From Azospirillum sp. B21 (GTDB taxonomy: Bacteria; Pseudomonadota; Alphaproteobacteria; Azospirillales; Azospirillaceae): a DNA stretch of 64,000 nucleotides. A program made the position numbers and the translations under genes. Position 1 is the first letter of the stretch, and each line of letters begins with the position of its first letter. Positions 8,988-16,997 of the stretch are shown here, piece by piece. Location of the stretch: positions 62,001 through 126,000 of the forward strand of contig NZ_VTTO01000012.1 of the NCBI RefSeq assembly GCF_008364825.1, read 5' to 3'. Under the pieces are notes generated by a model. That model did not search any database and was not told the origin of the DNA. It saw nothing but the letters and a program-made list of their open reading frames with translations.

Positions 8988-9838
8988 GATTTCAGCTCAT
9001 CGATGCAGAGAAAGCGGGTGCTCCGGTCTCCCGGCTTTGCCAGCTCTTGGGTGTGAGCGTCAGCGGTTACTATGCGTGGAAGACGCGCAAGGCCAGTGTT
9101 CGGCAACGAACCGACCTGGTGCTGTTGGCCCATATCCGCAGCCGGTTCACAGCATCGCGCGAAACGTATGGCAGCCCACGGATGCATGCCGAGTTGAAGG
9201 CGGACGGCGTGACGGTCGGTCGCCATCGCGTCGCCCGCCTGATGCGTGACAACCACCTGAAGGCCTATCAAAAGCGCCGGTACAAGCGAACCACAGACAG
9301 CCAGCATGGCGGCTTGGTGGCGCCAAACCTGCTCGATCAGGACTTCTCCGCTCCGGCGCCGAACCGAAAATGGGGAACCGACATTTCCTACGTCTGGACC
9401 GCTGAAGGCTGGCTTTATCTGGCCATCGTACTGGATCTGCACTCCCGCCGGATCGTGGGATGGGCCACCAGTGACCGGATCACCAAGGAGTTGGCGATCA
9501 CGGCGTTGAAGCGGGCTATCACCGTTCGGCAGCCACCTCCCGGTCTGATCCATCATTCAGATCGTGGAAGCCAATATTGTTCTGATGATTACCAGAAGGT
9601 GTTGCAGGAGAACGGAATGTTGGTTTCGATGAGCGGGCGCGGGAACTGCTACGATAACGCGATGGTGGAGACTGTCTTCAAAACCTTGAAGTCAGAACTG
9701 GTATGGCGCACGATCTTTACTTCGCGGCGGCAGGCTGAAATCGCCATTGGCCGCTACATCGACGGCTTCTATAATCCAATCCGGCGACACTCCTCACTCG
9801 GCTTCCAAAGCCCCTGTGTCTTTGAGATCGCTGCGTAG
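8984..9838 (+). CDS. IS3-family OrfB transposase (rve DDE domain)
   Basis: A 284-residue catalytic protein overlapping orfA by 4 bp. The DDE triad is seen in W-G-T-D-I-S-Y, H-H-S-D-R-G-S-Q-Y and D-N-A-M-V-E-T-V-F-K. The N-terminal HTH_21 region (RETYGSPRMHAELK) is complete. It is probably expressed mainly as the frameshift fusion OrfAB, and all functional residues are present. Confidence 0.95.
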   Translation: MRFQLIDAEKAGAPVSRLCQLLGVSVSGYYAWKTRKASVRQRTDLVLLAHIRSRFTASRETYGSPRMHAELKADGVTVGRHRVARLMRDNHLKAYQKRRYKRTTDSQHGGLVAPNLLDQDFSAPAPNRKWGTDISYVWTAEGWLYLAIVLDLHSRRIVGWATSDRITKELAITALKRAITVRQPPPGLIHHSDRGSQYCSDDYQKVLQENGMLVSMSGRGNCYDNAMVETVFKTLKSELVWRTIFTSRRQAEIAIGRYIDGFYNPIRRHSSLGFQSPCVFEIAA

Positions 9839-10290
9839 GATCAACACACTGGCTCTCCACTTTCTCCGGGCAAGTCCACGCATCCTTGAAGAGGACCCGG
9901 CCTCGGATTGGGCCCGGGTGGATATCGAGGCGCTACGCCATCACCTCGTCGACATGAATGAAGTCACGCTCAATGCGAAAGCTGTTGCGACGCTGGTGGA
10001 CGGCGGAGCCAGCTATACCGTCACCGGTGACGGGCGGACCCTGGAGGCGATCCGCCGGATGGTACCGGCGCATGCTCACGAGATCGATGGTGTGAGCGGC
10101 TGGACAGTCAAGGCCGAGCCGGTGGCGACCGGCATCGCGCTGACCGTCACCGCCCTGGACCCCAAGCAGACGGCGCATATCCGGAGGCTTGGGTTCATCG
10201 GCATCATGGCCCAGGGCGGCCATCACCAGATGCACCACCTCGCCATGGCGAGGGGTGAGGTTCGCCACTGATGGCAGAACCGCAATCGGT

Positions 10291-11562
10291 TCAGACCAGA
10301 GTGCGGGCGATGGCGTTGATGGCCTTCATGCCGGAGCCGAAGCGGGCGATGGACTCCCGGTGGCTCTCGAGTTCGCCGTATGGCAGGTAGCGCACCTGGA
10401 GGTCGGCGACGCGGCTGAAGGCCGGTCGGGTCAATTGGGCACGGACCTCGTCCTCGCGGCCGTTCGGCGCCACCAGGAACATTCCTTCCAGTGCATGTGC
10501 CTCGGTGCCGAGTGCCAGATCGAGCATGCGGACGACGCCCGAGTAGATCGAGGTCGAGTGTTCGACTTCGAAGGCGGCGGCAACATGGGCCTTGCCCCGG
10601 TCGAGCCAAAGAACGTCGATGAGCCGGATGGCGTCGGCGCCAGGCGCTTTCTCGATCGCCTCCGGCAGCCGCTCAAGGCAGCCCTCACCGAGCTTGCCGC
10701 CGTCGTAGGCCCGGCTGCGGTCATTGGCGGCGATCCACACATCGTACCCCAGCGCCTTGCCCAGATCACGCAGCCAGCCCTGGATTTCGGTGTGCGTGCG
10801 GTCACCCTCGCGCTCGGCGGCCGCGGCCTTGGAAGCCTTGACGCTCTCCTCACGCAGCTTGGCGAGGTCGGCTTCCCACGCGGAGCGGGCGGCGGCATCG
10901 TTGGTGCGCGGCGGCGCTGCGTAGCGTCCGGAGCCGACGTCGAACAGCAGTCCGCCGATGGCCCCAAGATCGTTGGACAAAAGGTCGCGGTATTCGGCGT
11001 TCAGCGCCAGGATGCCCTGGCGCATCGCCAGGAACTCATCCCACCGGCCGAGCTTCACCTTTGCGCCGGTCAGAGCGTTGTAGCCGTTGACGATGGCCGT
11101 GTTGAACGGCGGCACCAGGGTCGGGTGCAGAAAGTACAGCAGGTTCGCCACCGCCGGCCCAAGTCCCTTGATCTGCCTGGCGTCGATCTGCCGGATGGCG
11201 GCGAGGATCTGCGGTTCGGCGTTGCAGCAGACGCAGGCGTCGAGCAGCCGCCCGAAGGCGCGCTGGTTGTCCGGGTTCTCATAGATGTCCGGGATGCGCA
11301 GCTTAGGCTTCCACAGGAAAGCGTGGTCGGCTCCCTTGAAGATCTGGCGCTGCTCGGCGATCGAGTGCACCACCGTCTCTAGCGACGAGCCGCGATAGGC
11401 GTTGCCGAAGGTGCTGGTCTCGATGTCGGTCACGACCTGTTGGATGCCGCGGCGGATCGACCGGAAGTTCTTCACCCGCTCGTCCCACAGGAACCAAGTC
11501 CGGTACGTCGCGCCGGCATCCTCACGCCAGCGTTGGATCAACGCGCGCATCGGGTCGGACAA
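10291..11562 (-). CDS. Restriction-endonuclease-like protein, orphan
   Basis: A 423-residue protein. TTG at 11562 is preferred over ATG at 11550 because AAGGAG lies 6-7 bases before the TTG and too far from the ATG. The N-terminal half holds a helix-hairpin-helix-like stretch (IRQIDARQIKGLGPAVANLLYF). The C-terminal half (about 265-370) looks like a PD-(D/E)XK nuclease fold: HTEIQGWLRDLGKALGYDVW, then I-D-V-L-W and A-A-F-E-V-E-H-S. Proteins of this look are sometimes annotated as type II restriction enzymes, but no methyltransferase is adjacent. A role in defence or DNA repair is possible. Function is inferred from fold-like motifs only. Confidence 0.6.
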   Translation of the reverse strand: MSDPMRALIQRWREDAGATYRTWFLWDERVKNFRSIRRGIQQVVTDIETSTFGNAYRGSSLETVVHSIAEQRQIFKGADHAFLWKPKLRIPDIYENPDNQRAFGRLLDACVCCNAEPQILAAIRQIDARQIKGLGPAVANLLYFLHPTLVPPFNTAIVNGYNALTGAKVKLGRWDEFLAMRQGILALNAEYRDLLSNDLGAIGGLLFDVGSGRYAAPPRTNDAAARSAWEADLAKLREESVKASKAAAAEREGDRTHTEIQGWLRDLGKALGYDVWIAANDRSRAYDGGKLGEGCLERLPEAIEKAPGADAIRLIDVLWLDRGKAHVAAAFEVEHSTSIYSGVVRMLDLALGTEAHALEGMFLVAPNGREDEVRAQLTRPAFSRVADLQVRYLPYGELESHRESIARFGSGMKAINAIARTLV

Positions 11563-11656
11563 GGAGGGCTCCTTCTCTCAAGGTGATTGAACCCAGAGTA
11601 AAGCAGCGCTCCCTCCATCGCAACTCGGGGGAGACCTCACGACGGGCTCCGAACCG

Positions 11657-11788
11657 ATTGCCGTGCTGACCGCGGCCCTGACCTCCGCCTGCGCGCCGAC
11701 ACAGCAGACCACGGGTCAACCGACGACGACCGGCGTGGCCGCCCAGGAGGGCACGGCCATGCACCAGGGGACGCAGGTACATCAGTGA
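11657..11788 (+). pseudogene. Lipoprotein fragment truncated at the IS3 end
   Basis: The frame reads IAVLTAALTSACAPTQQTTG, a typical lipoprotein signal with lipobox cysteine. It then runs GVAAQEGTAMHQGTQVHQ into a stop formed by the first bases of the IS3 element at 11786. The positively charged start of the signal is also missing upstream. It is therefore a double-truncated remnant, probably of a small metal-island lipoprotein. Confidence 0.5.
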
Positions 11789-11838
11789 ACCGCATCGGGT
11801 TTCCTGGAGGCCCCATCTTCTGAGAGAGTGGGGTCATC

Positions 11839-12168
11839 ATGACGAAACCTGCATCACCCAAATACGCCCCTGAAGTGCGCGAGCGCGCGGTTCGGATGGT
11901 GTTCGAGCACGATGGCGAGCATGCCTCGCAGTGGGCGGCGATCAGCTCGATCGCGGCGAAGATCGGCTGCAATCCCGAGACACTGCGGAACTGGGTCCGG
12001 CAGGCCGAGCGTGACCAAGGCAAGCGGCCCGGGCCGACGACGGAGGAACAGGAGCGGATCAAGGCGCTGGAACGCGAGGTCCGAGAGTTGCGCCAAGCGA
12101 ACGAGATCCTACGCAAGGCGTCGGCGTATTTCGCCCAGGCGGAGCTCGACCGCCCGTTCAAGAAATGA
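11839..12168 (+). CDS. IS3-family OrfA of the interrupted element
   Basis: A 109-residue protein with helix-turn-helix (ISSIAAKIGCNPETLRNWVRQ) and a coiled-coil tail (RIKALEREVRELRQANEILRKA). It starts 53 bp inside the left IS end and overlaps the orfB start as ATGA at 12165-12168. The protein is complete but has no functional OrfB partner here. Confidence 0.92.
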   Translation: MTKPASPKYAPEVRERAVRMVFEHDGEHASQWAAISSIAAKIGCNPETLRNWVRQAERDQGKRPGPTTEEQERIKALEREVRELRQANEILRKASAYFAQAELDRPFKK

Positions 12169-12956
12169 TCGCCTTCATCGACGCGACGCGATCGACGCGA
12201 TCGCGTCCCACTGCGTGGTGTCTGAGGCGTGAGGCTGGCCCGCCGGAGCGCTCCCCCATAGCTGGCGCAGGCGGGCCGGCCGTTCGGAAGCGGGCGGTCA
12301 CCGTGTTCTTCGGCTAAGTTGAGGTTGCTTGACGACCATCAACTGTGACGGAGGCCACGATGACCGAGGATAGGATCGCTCTTCAGGAGCTGATTGGGAA
12401 GAGTGCCGATACGGACTTTCTGCGCGAGATGATCAGCATTGCCGCTCAGCGGCTGATGGAACTGGAGGTCGAGGCGTTGACCGGCGCCGGCTATGGCGAG
12501 CGCAGTGACGAACGGCAGACCAAACGCAACGGCTATCGGGAGCGAACCTGGGAGACGCGCGCCGGGGCCATCGACCTGCGCATCCCCAAGCTGCGGCGCG
12601 GTTCCTACTTTCCGGCCTTCCTGGAACCACGGCGCACAGCAGAGAAGGCGTTGATCGCGGTGATCCAGGAGGCTTATGTGCAGGGCATCTCGACGCGCAA
12701 CGTCGATGACCTGGTCAAGGCGATGGGCATGACCGGCATCTCGAAAAGCCAGGTCAGCCGCCTGTGCCAGGACATCGACGAGCGCGTGCAGGCGTTCCTG
12801 AGCCGGCCGCTGGAGGGTGACTGGCCGTTCGTGTGGCTGGATGCCACTTACGTGAAGGTGCGCCAGGACGGCCGCATCGTGTCGCTGGCCGCCATACTGG
12901 CCATCGGCGTCAACAGCGATGGCCGGCGCGAGGTGCTGGGGCTGGGGCTCGGGCTG

Positions 12957-14732
12957 TCAGAAGCCGAGACCTTCTGGACCGAGTTCCTGCGCTCGCTCAC
13001 CCGCCGGGGTCTGCGCGGGGTGAAACTGGTGATCGCCGACGCGCATCTCGGGCTGAAGGCCGCCGCTTCCAAGGTGCTGGGGGCGACACTCCAGCGGTGC
13101 CGCGTTCACACGATCCGAACACAATCGCCCATTCGGCCCGGCGGCGGGGATGGGTCCCCGTCCGGGTGGCGGGTTGTGTAGCGGAATGACATGGCGGATC
13201 TCCAAATGATCGTCGTGGACGATGATGCGCTCGATCACGAGCTGTACGATTGCCTGCTTGTCGGCGAAAGATGCGGTTTCCAAGCGCCCGTGGATGCGTT
13301 CGCAGAACGCCGTCAGGTCGGTGAAGATTTCCTGCGCCTTGGTGCGTTGGCGGCGTAGATCGCGCTGCTGCTCAAGTTGATGATCAAGGGCCCTGCGTTG
13401 ATCGGCCAACTGCTGCCGACGCTCGGTGAGTTCCTCCAGACTGATCACTTCGGCTTGGTAGGCGTCGAGCAGGCGCCGATCGGCTTGGTTCAGCCCGTTC
13501 TGGCGCGTCAGGATACGGGCCTCGTCCTTGGCTTCCTGGGCGGCGCTCCGGTCGGCGTCGCCGACAAACTGCTGGAATTGGGCGGCAAGGCGTTCCGGGT
13601 TTCCCAGCAGCGTTCGCACGTGATCCCACACCGCTCCATCGAGATCGGCGCCTTTGACGCCAGCACGCGGGCAACGCTGAGCGCGGGCGGTCATCACGCA
13701 ATCCTTTCCGGCGCAGTAGTAGTAATGACGCTCGATGTTTCCCGCCAAGTGCCGGGTGATGCCGTACATGGCTAAGCCGCAGGCGCTGCAGGTCAGCAGA
13801 CAACGCAGAAGGTAGTCGTACTTCGTGTTGTTGCGAAACGACAGGGCCGCGTTCCGGGCAAGCTGGGCTTGAGCCCGCTCCCCGGTTTCCTGCTCGATGA
13901 TGATCGGCACCGCAATTGCTATCCAATCTTCCTTGGGGCGCAAGCGCCGGCAACCCACGCCCCGGTAGCTGGGCTTGCGTGAGCGGGGCTTCTTGGCCGG
14001 AACGTATTCGTAGCGGTTCGAGTAGGCAGTGCCGATGTAAACAGGGTCCGACAAGATGTGATGGACGGTCGACGGCGACCATGGCCGCCGTCCGCATCGT
14101 GGGAACCACGGTCCGAAGTTTAGGCGCTTGAGGATTTGGCGCAGCGTCATGCGTTCCTCGGTCAACCAGGCGTAGAGCTGGCGAACCGTCTCAACTTCGG
14201 TTTCATCGACGATGAGCCGCCCCGCCGACTTCTCCTGCCGGGGCAGATAGCGGTAGCCATACGGCGCATGGACGCCGATGAACTGGCCGGCACGCGCCTT
14301 TTGGAGCTTGCCCCGCCGAAATCGCTCGCTCAGCAAGGCCCGCTCATACTCCGCAACCGCTCCTTGGATCTGCAAGAGGAGTTGGTCACCGGGGTCGTCT
14401 GAGATCGCATGGTTGAGGAAGGCGACAGCGCAGCCCGCCCGTCGGAATTCCTCCAAGACAAGCACTTGGTAGGCATAGCGCCGGGACAAGCGATCGGGAG
14501 CGAGGATGGCGACGACCTCCACCTCGCCATCGCGAACGGCGTCCCGCAAGCCATCCAGGCCCGGGCGGTCAAGCCGGGCGCCGCTGTAGCCTTCGTCACG
14601 GAATATGTGACAGTCCCTCAACTCGTGGGCACCGGCGTCCGCCCATGCCCGCAAAGCAGCGAGTTGGCTGTCGATGGTCTGTTGGCGCTCTTGGCGTTCG
14701 GTAGAGACGCGGGCGTAGATGGCGGCGCGCAT
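12957..14732 (-). CDS. Large serine recombinase with zinc-ribbon domain
   Basis: A 591-residue protein. The catalytic resolvase domain opens M-R-A-A-I-Y-A-R-V-S-T-E-R-Q (nucleophile Ser10). A Recombinase domain follows (RLYAWLTEERMTLRQILKRL...WSPSTVHHILSDPVYIG), then a zinc ribbon (CSACGLAMYG... C-A-G-K-D-C) and a coiled coil. The frame has no stop inside the element: its last 50 or so residues are read from the surrounding IS256 DNA after 13109. It presumably excises or integrates the element that carries it. Confidence 0.9.
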   Translation of the reverse strand: MRAAIYARVSTERQERQQTIDSQLAALRAWADAGAHELRDCHIFRDEGYSGARLDRPGLDGLRDAVRDGEVEVVAILAPDRLSRRYAYQVLVLEEFRRAGCAVAFLNHAISDDPGDQLLLQIQGAVAEYERALLSERFRRGKLQKARAGQFIGVHAPYGYRYLPRQEKSAGRLIVDETEVETVRQLYAWLTEERMTLRQILKRLNFGPWFPRCGRRPWSPSTVHHILSDPVYIGTAYSNRYEYVPAKKPRSRKPSYRGVGCRRLRPKEDWIAIAVPIIIEQETGERAQAQLARNAALSFRNNTKYDYLLRCLLTCSACGLAMYGITRHLAGNIERHYYYCAGKDCVMTARAQRCPRAGVKGADLDGAVWDHVRTLLGNPERLAAQFQQFVGDADRSAAQEAKDEARILTRQNGLNQADRRLLDAYQAEVISLEELTERRQQLADQRRALDHQLEQQRDLRRQRTKAQEIFTDLTAFCERIHGRLETASFADKQAIVQLVIERIIVHDDHLEIRHVIPLHNPPPGRGPIPAAGPNGRLCSDRVNAAPLECRPQHLGSGGLQPEMRVGDHQFHPAQTPAGERAQELGPEGLGF

Positions 14733-15064
14733 GGTGGCTCTCCTTTGACAGCCGAGGCGGGTTCTGGGGCACCGGCCGGCTGCTCTTCAGGAAGGATACG
14801 GGGAGAAACAGCGAGGAGCCGGCGATAGGCATCAGCCAACCGGTCGGGTCCATCCCGAGGCTGGACAAAGACGGAGTGAATCGTCCAGACGGATGGGCCG
14901 GCAGACCGGCAGCGGCGCGGCATGGGACAGCACCTCGGTTGTGGTGTTCCTCCAACAGCCTTACCCATTGGTCAAGAGCGTGCACGCCGCGGCTTGGCGA
15001 GACTTGGCCAGGCAAACGCCACGGAGACGCTGAAGCGGATTTTGTCGATTGCGTTCGGATCGTG
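13109..15064 (-). mobile_element. Serine-recombinase element with 19-bp inverted ends inside IS256
   Basis: The ends are CACGATCCGAACACAATCG at 13109-13127 and, on the other strand, CACGATCCGAACGCAATCG at 15046-15064: 19 bp with one mismatch. CA occurs immediately outside the left end and again at the right junction, so a 2-bp CA duplication or crossover dinucleotide explains the restored IS256 frame. The only substantial gene is the recombinase. Confidence 0.8.
14618..14923 (-). CDS. Possible small protein overlapping the recombinase start
   Basis: A 101-residue frame, starting MPRRCRSAGPSVWTIHSVF with RDGPDRLADAYRRLLAV in its middle, overlaps the first 115 bp of the recombinase gene. Small proteins with an RDGP-type motif often precede recombinases in such elements, from memory. 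Coding status is uncertain. Confidence 0.3.
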   Translation of the reverse strand: MPRRCRSAGPSVWTIHSVFVQPRDGPDRLADAYRRLLAVSPRILPEEQPAGAPEPASAVKGEPPCAPPSTPASLPNAKSANRPSTANSLLCGHGRTPVPTS

Positions 15065-15570
15065 CATTGCATGCGGAACCTGTTGTCCTGCGTGGGCAAG
15101 GCGCACCAGACGATGGTCGCCGCCACCATCCGCACCGCATTTGCCCAGGAGACCGCCGAGGCGGCGCACGAGCAGTGGCGCCGGGTTGCCGACAGTCTGC
15201 GGCCGCGGTTCTCCAAGCTGGCGGCGCTGATGGACGAGGCGGAGTTCGACGTTCTGGCCTACATGGCCTTTCCCAAGGACCTGCGCACCAAGCTGCACAG
15301 CACGAACCCTCTGGAACGCCTGAACGGCGAGATCAAGCGGCGCACCAATGTCGTTGGCATCTTTCCAGGGGAAGGGGCGGTTCGAAGGCTGATCGGCGCT
15401 TTGCTGCTGGAGCAGCACGATGAGTGGGCGGTGTGCCGGCGCTACATGACCATGGAAAGCCTGAACGAGCTGTGCCACCCTTCAGCCACTGACCCGCTGT
15501 CGATCGCAGCGGAGTAGACCGGCGGCCTCGACCCGCCGAAGAGCACCTACACCCCCTCAGACACCACGCC

Positions 15571-16173
15571 CAGGGGCACGATCATGGCCGGGAATGGCTT
15601 GCCGAAGCTGCCCGGATCGTCCTGGCGTCGAGTGGCGCCAAGACACCGGGCATCGACGGAATGGACAAGCGGCGGATGCAGGCTGAGTTGGCGGAACATC
15701 TGGCCAGCCTGCGGACGGACTTGCTGACGGGGAACTACCGCCCGCAGCCGGTCAAGCGCATCTATATCCCCAAAGCCAACGGCAAGAAACGACCACTGGG
15801 TATCCCGACCCTGAGAGACCGCATCGTCCAGCGTGCGATGCTGATGGCCATGGAGCCGATTTGGGAAAGCGACTTCCATCGCCTCTCCTACGGCTTCAGA
15901 CCCGAACGCAGCGTGCATCACGCTGTCCGGACCGTAAAGCTCCAGTTGCAGGATGGTGAGGCCGGAACAAGGGGCCGCTGGGTCGTCGAAGGCGATCTGG
16001 CGAGCTACTTCGACACGGTTCACCACCGGCTGCTGGTTCGGTGCGTCCGGCGGCGGATACGGGATGATCGGTTCATGGATCTGCTCTGGCGGCTCCTGAA
16101 AGCAGGTCACGTTGATCGTGGCCTGTTCGTGGCGTCGAGCGAAGGGGTTCCGCAAGGCGGCGTCCTGTCGCCG
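15571..16173 (+). pseudogene. Group II intron reverse transcriptase fragment
   Basis: The frame is open from the IS256 border and matches the N-terminal half of a group II intron RT: SSGAKTPGIDGMDKRRM, then YRPQPVKRIYIPKANGKKRP, F-R-P-E-R-S-V-H-H, G-D-L-A-S-Y-F-D-T-V and V-P-Q-G-G-V-L-S-P. It breaks off at 16173, before the YADD active site, the maturase and the endonuclease parts. It is also cut at the 5' end by IS256. It is dead. Confidence 0.9.
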
Positions 16174-16227
16174 CCACCAGGATATTCACCGAGATCGCTC
16201 TGGATGGCATGAGAGGACGAGGCACTG

Positions 16228-16370
16228 GAAAGCCGGATGAGACCGAAAGACTCACGTCCGGTTTGGAGAGAGGGCGCCGGAAAAGTACCGGATGGCAACT
16301 CGCCGACGCCCTACTCTACTGCACGTACGGTTCGGGGAGGGGAAGCGCTTCAGCGCTTCCTACTCCACTA
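16228..16370 (+). ncRNA. Two group II intron 3' ends (domains V and VI) in tandem
   Basis: The first copy has a domain-V-like hairpin (about 16228-16267, CCGGATGAGACC...CTCACGTCCGG) and a domain VI ending CCTACTCTAC at 16319. The second starts inside domain V (GTACGGTTCGGGGAGG) and has its own domain VI ending TACTCCAC near 16367, directly against IS3 orfB. This means two intron 3' ends sit side by side, by successive insertion or by recombination between introns. Neither retains a full catalytic core. Confidence 0.65.
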
Positions 16371-16892
16371 TCGAAATGGCAGGGCTTCGTCTACGTGGCC
16401 TTCGTCATCGACGCCTTCGCGCGCCGGATCGTGGGCTGGCGGGTGTCCAGCACAGCCCATGCAGGCTTCGTTCTGGATGCGCTCGAACAGGCACTCCACG
16501 ACCGCCGGCCCGCCAATGGCAGCGGCCTCATCCATCACTCCGACAGGGGATCGCAATACGTTGCGATTCGCTACACCGAGCGTCTCACCGAAGCTGGGGT
16601 CGAGCCTTCCGTGGGCAGCGTTGGCGATTCCTACGATAACGCGTTGGCCGAGACCATCAACGGTCTCTACAAGACCGAGGTGATCCGGCGCCGTGGGCCG
16701 TGGCGCTCTCTGGAGGCTGTCGAGTTCGCCACCCTGGAGTGGGTCGACTGGTTCAACAACCGACGCCTGCTCGAGCCCATCGGCAACATTCCTCCCGCAG
16801 AGGCCGAAGCGCGCTATTATGCCCAAACTGAGGACGTCGCCATGGCGGCGTGACTCAACGCAAATGGCCTCCGACAAACCCGGCGCGGTTCA

Positions 16893-16938
16893 AGGCGCAG
16901 TGACCGCAGGTCATTCCATCGACTTTGAACCTCAGCAT
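16893..16938 (-). pseudogene. copZ: CopZ-type copper chaperone remnant (N-terminal 15 codons)
   Basis: Starting at the ATG at 16938 behind AGGAGG (minus strand), the protein reads M-L-R-F-K-V-D-G-M-T-C-G-H-C-A and is then cut by the IS3 right end at 16892. GMTCxHC is the heavy-metal-associated motif that binds Cu(I). No continuation is found at the other IS border, so the rest was deleted. Confidence 0.85.
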
Positions 16939-16966
16939 GGTGTCCTCCTGGCTAGCGAATACCCCC

Positions 16967-16997
16967 AGTCTCCGGCTTCCTATCGCTGGAAGGTCAA
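16967..16997 (-). promoter_or_regulatory. MerR/CueR-type promoter of the copZ remnant
   Basis: On the minus strand a TTGACC -35 box (16997-16992) and a GAGACT -10 box (16972-16967) are separated by 19 bp, the long spacer typical of MerR-family activation. The spacer contains the dyad CTTCCAGCGATAGGAAG. CueR and its relatives bind such sites and turn on copper chaperone and exporter genes. No cueR gene is visible nearby. The remaining sequence 16998-17141 has no gene I can recognise. Confidence 0.75.

Larger units (their letters stand above)
8635..9878 (+). mobile_element. Complete IS3-family element, 1244 bp, 3-bp target duplication
   Basis: Perfect 28-bp terminal inverted repeats occupy 8635-8662 and 9851-9878, beginning TGGACTTGCCCGG. 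The element is flanked by CGC at 8632-8634 and 9879-9881, the 3-bp duplication expected for IS3. Both open frames are intact, so the copy looks recent and potentially active. Confidence 0.97.
8437..10271 (+). pseudogene. Exported His/Met-rich protein gene split by an IS3 element
   Basis: The gene starts at 8437 behind AGGAGG and encodes a signal peptide (MPIRTAMTFAITLALVTAVG...AAA) followed by MPMDHAARHADAP. At base 8634 it is interrupted by the IS3 element and resumes after the 3-bp target duplication at 9882. Joining 8437-8634 to 9882-10271 gives an uninterrupted 195-residue frame (QEIVR then ILEEDPASDWARVDI). The C-terminus has G-G-H-H-Q-M-H-H-L-A-M, a likely copper or other metal site. 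The function is unknown; a periplasmic metal-binding role fits the neighbourhood. The insertion must abolish the full product. Confidence 0.9.
12360..15517 (+). pseudogene. IS256-family transposase split in two
   Basis: The start at 12360 follows GGAGG. Part 1 (12360-13108) covers the N-terminus and two catalytic aspartates (W-L-D-A-T-Y-V-K-V and V-I-A-D-A-H-L-G-L), ending at L-Q-R-C-R-V-H. Part 2 (15065-15517) resumes M-R-N-L-L-S-C-V-G-K, includes the catalytic glutamate in N-P-L-E-R-L-N-G-E-I and ends normally. Removing 13109-15064 plus the duplicated CA restores one frame, so only the insertion inactivates it. Confidence 0.9.
12214..15569 (+). mobile_element. IS256-family element interrupted by a serine-recombinase element
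   Basis: The ends share GCGTGGTGTCTGAGG: forward at about 12213-12227 and as its complement at about 15555-15569. Inside, the transposase gene is split at 13108/15065. Exact outer ends and target duplication are uncertain because the flanks are themselves rearranged. Confidence 0.75.
12165..16853 (+). pseudogene. IS3-family OrfB, split and partly deleted
   Basis: The first codons (MIAFID) follow the ATGA overlap. The frame resumes at about 16371 with SKWQGFVYVAFVIDAFARR and continues through H-H-S-D-R-G-S-Q-Y and D-N-A-L-A-E-T-I-N-G to a stop at 16853. About 120 residues between these parts, including the first catalytic Asp, are gone, replaced by the IS256 and intron DNA. The product cannot be active. 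Confidence 0.88.
11786..16892 (+). mobile_element. IS3-family element torn open by nested insertions
   Basis: The left end begins TGAACCGCATCGGGTTT at 11786 and the right end, on the opposite strand, TGAACCGCGCCGGGTTT ending at 16892. These match over about 27 bp as imperfect inverted repeats. orfA is intact, but orfB is reduced to its first codons and its C-terminal half. Between them lie an IS256 element (with a recombinase element inside it) and group II intron debris. The flanking bases (CAG and AGG) do not form a duplication, so the borders were rearranged after insertion. Confidence 0.85.

Noticed and set aside
10189..11382. 397-residue plus-strand frame opposite the nuclease-like gene
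   Set aside because: The minus-strand frame has coherent secondary structure and a ribosome site; the plus-strand one is Arg/Gly/Ala/Asp-rich without motifs.
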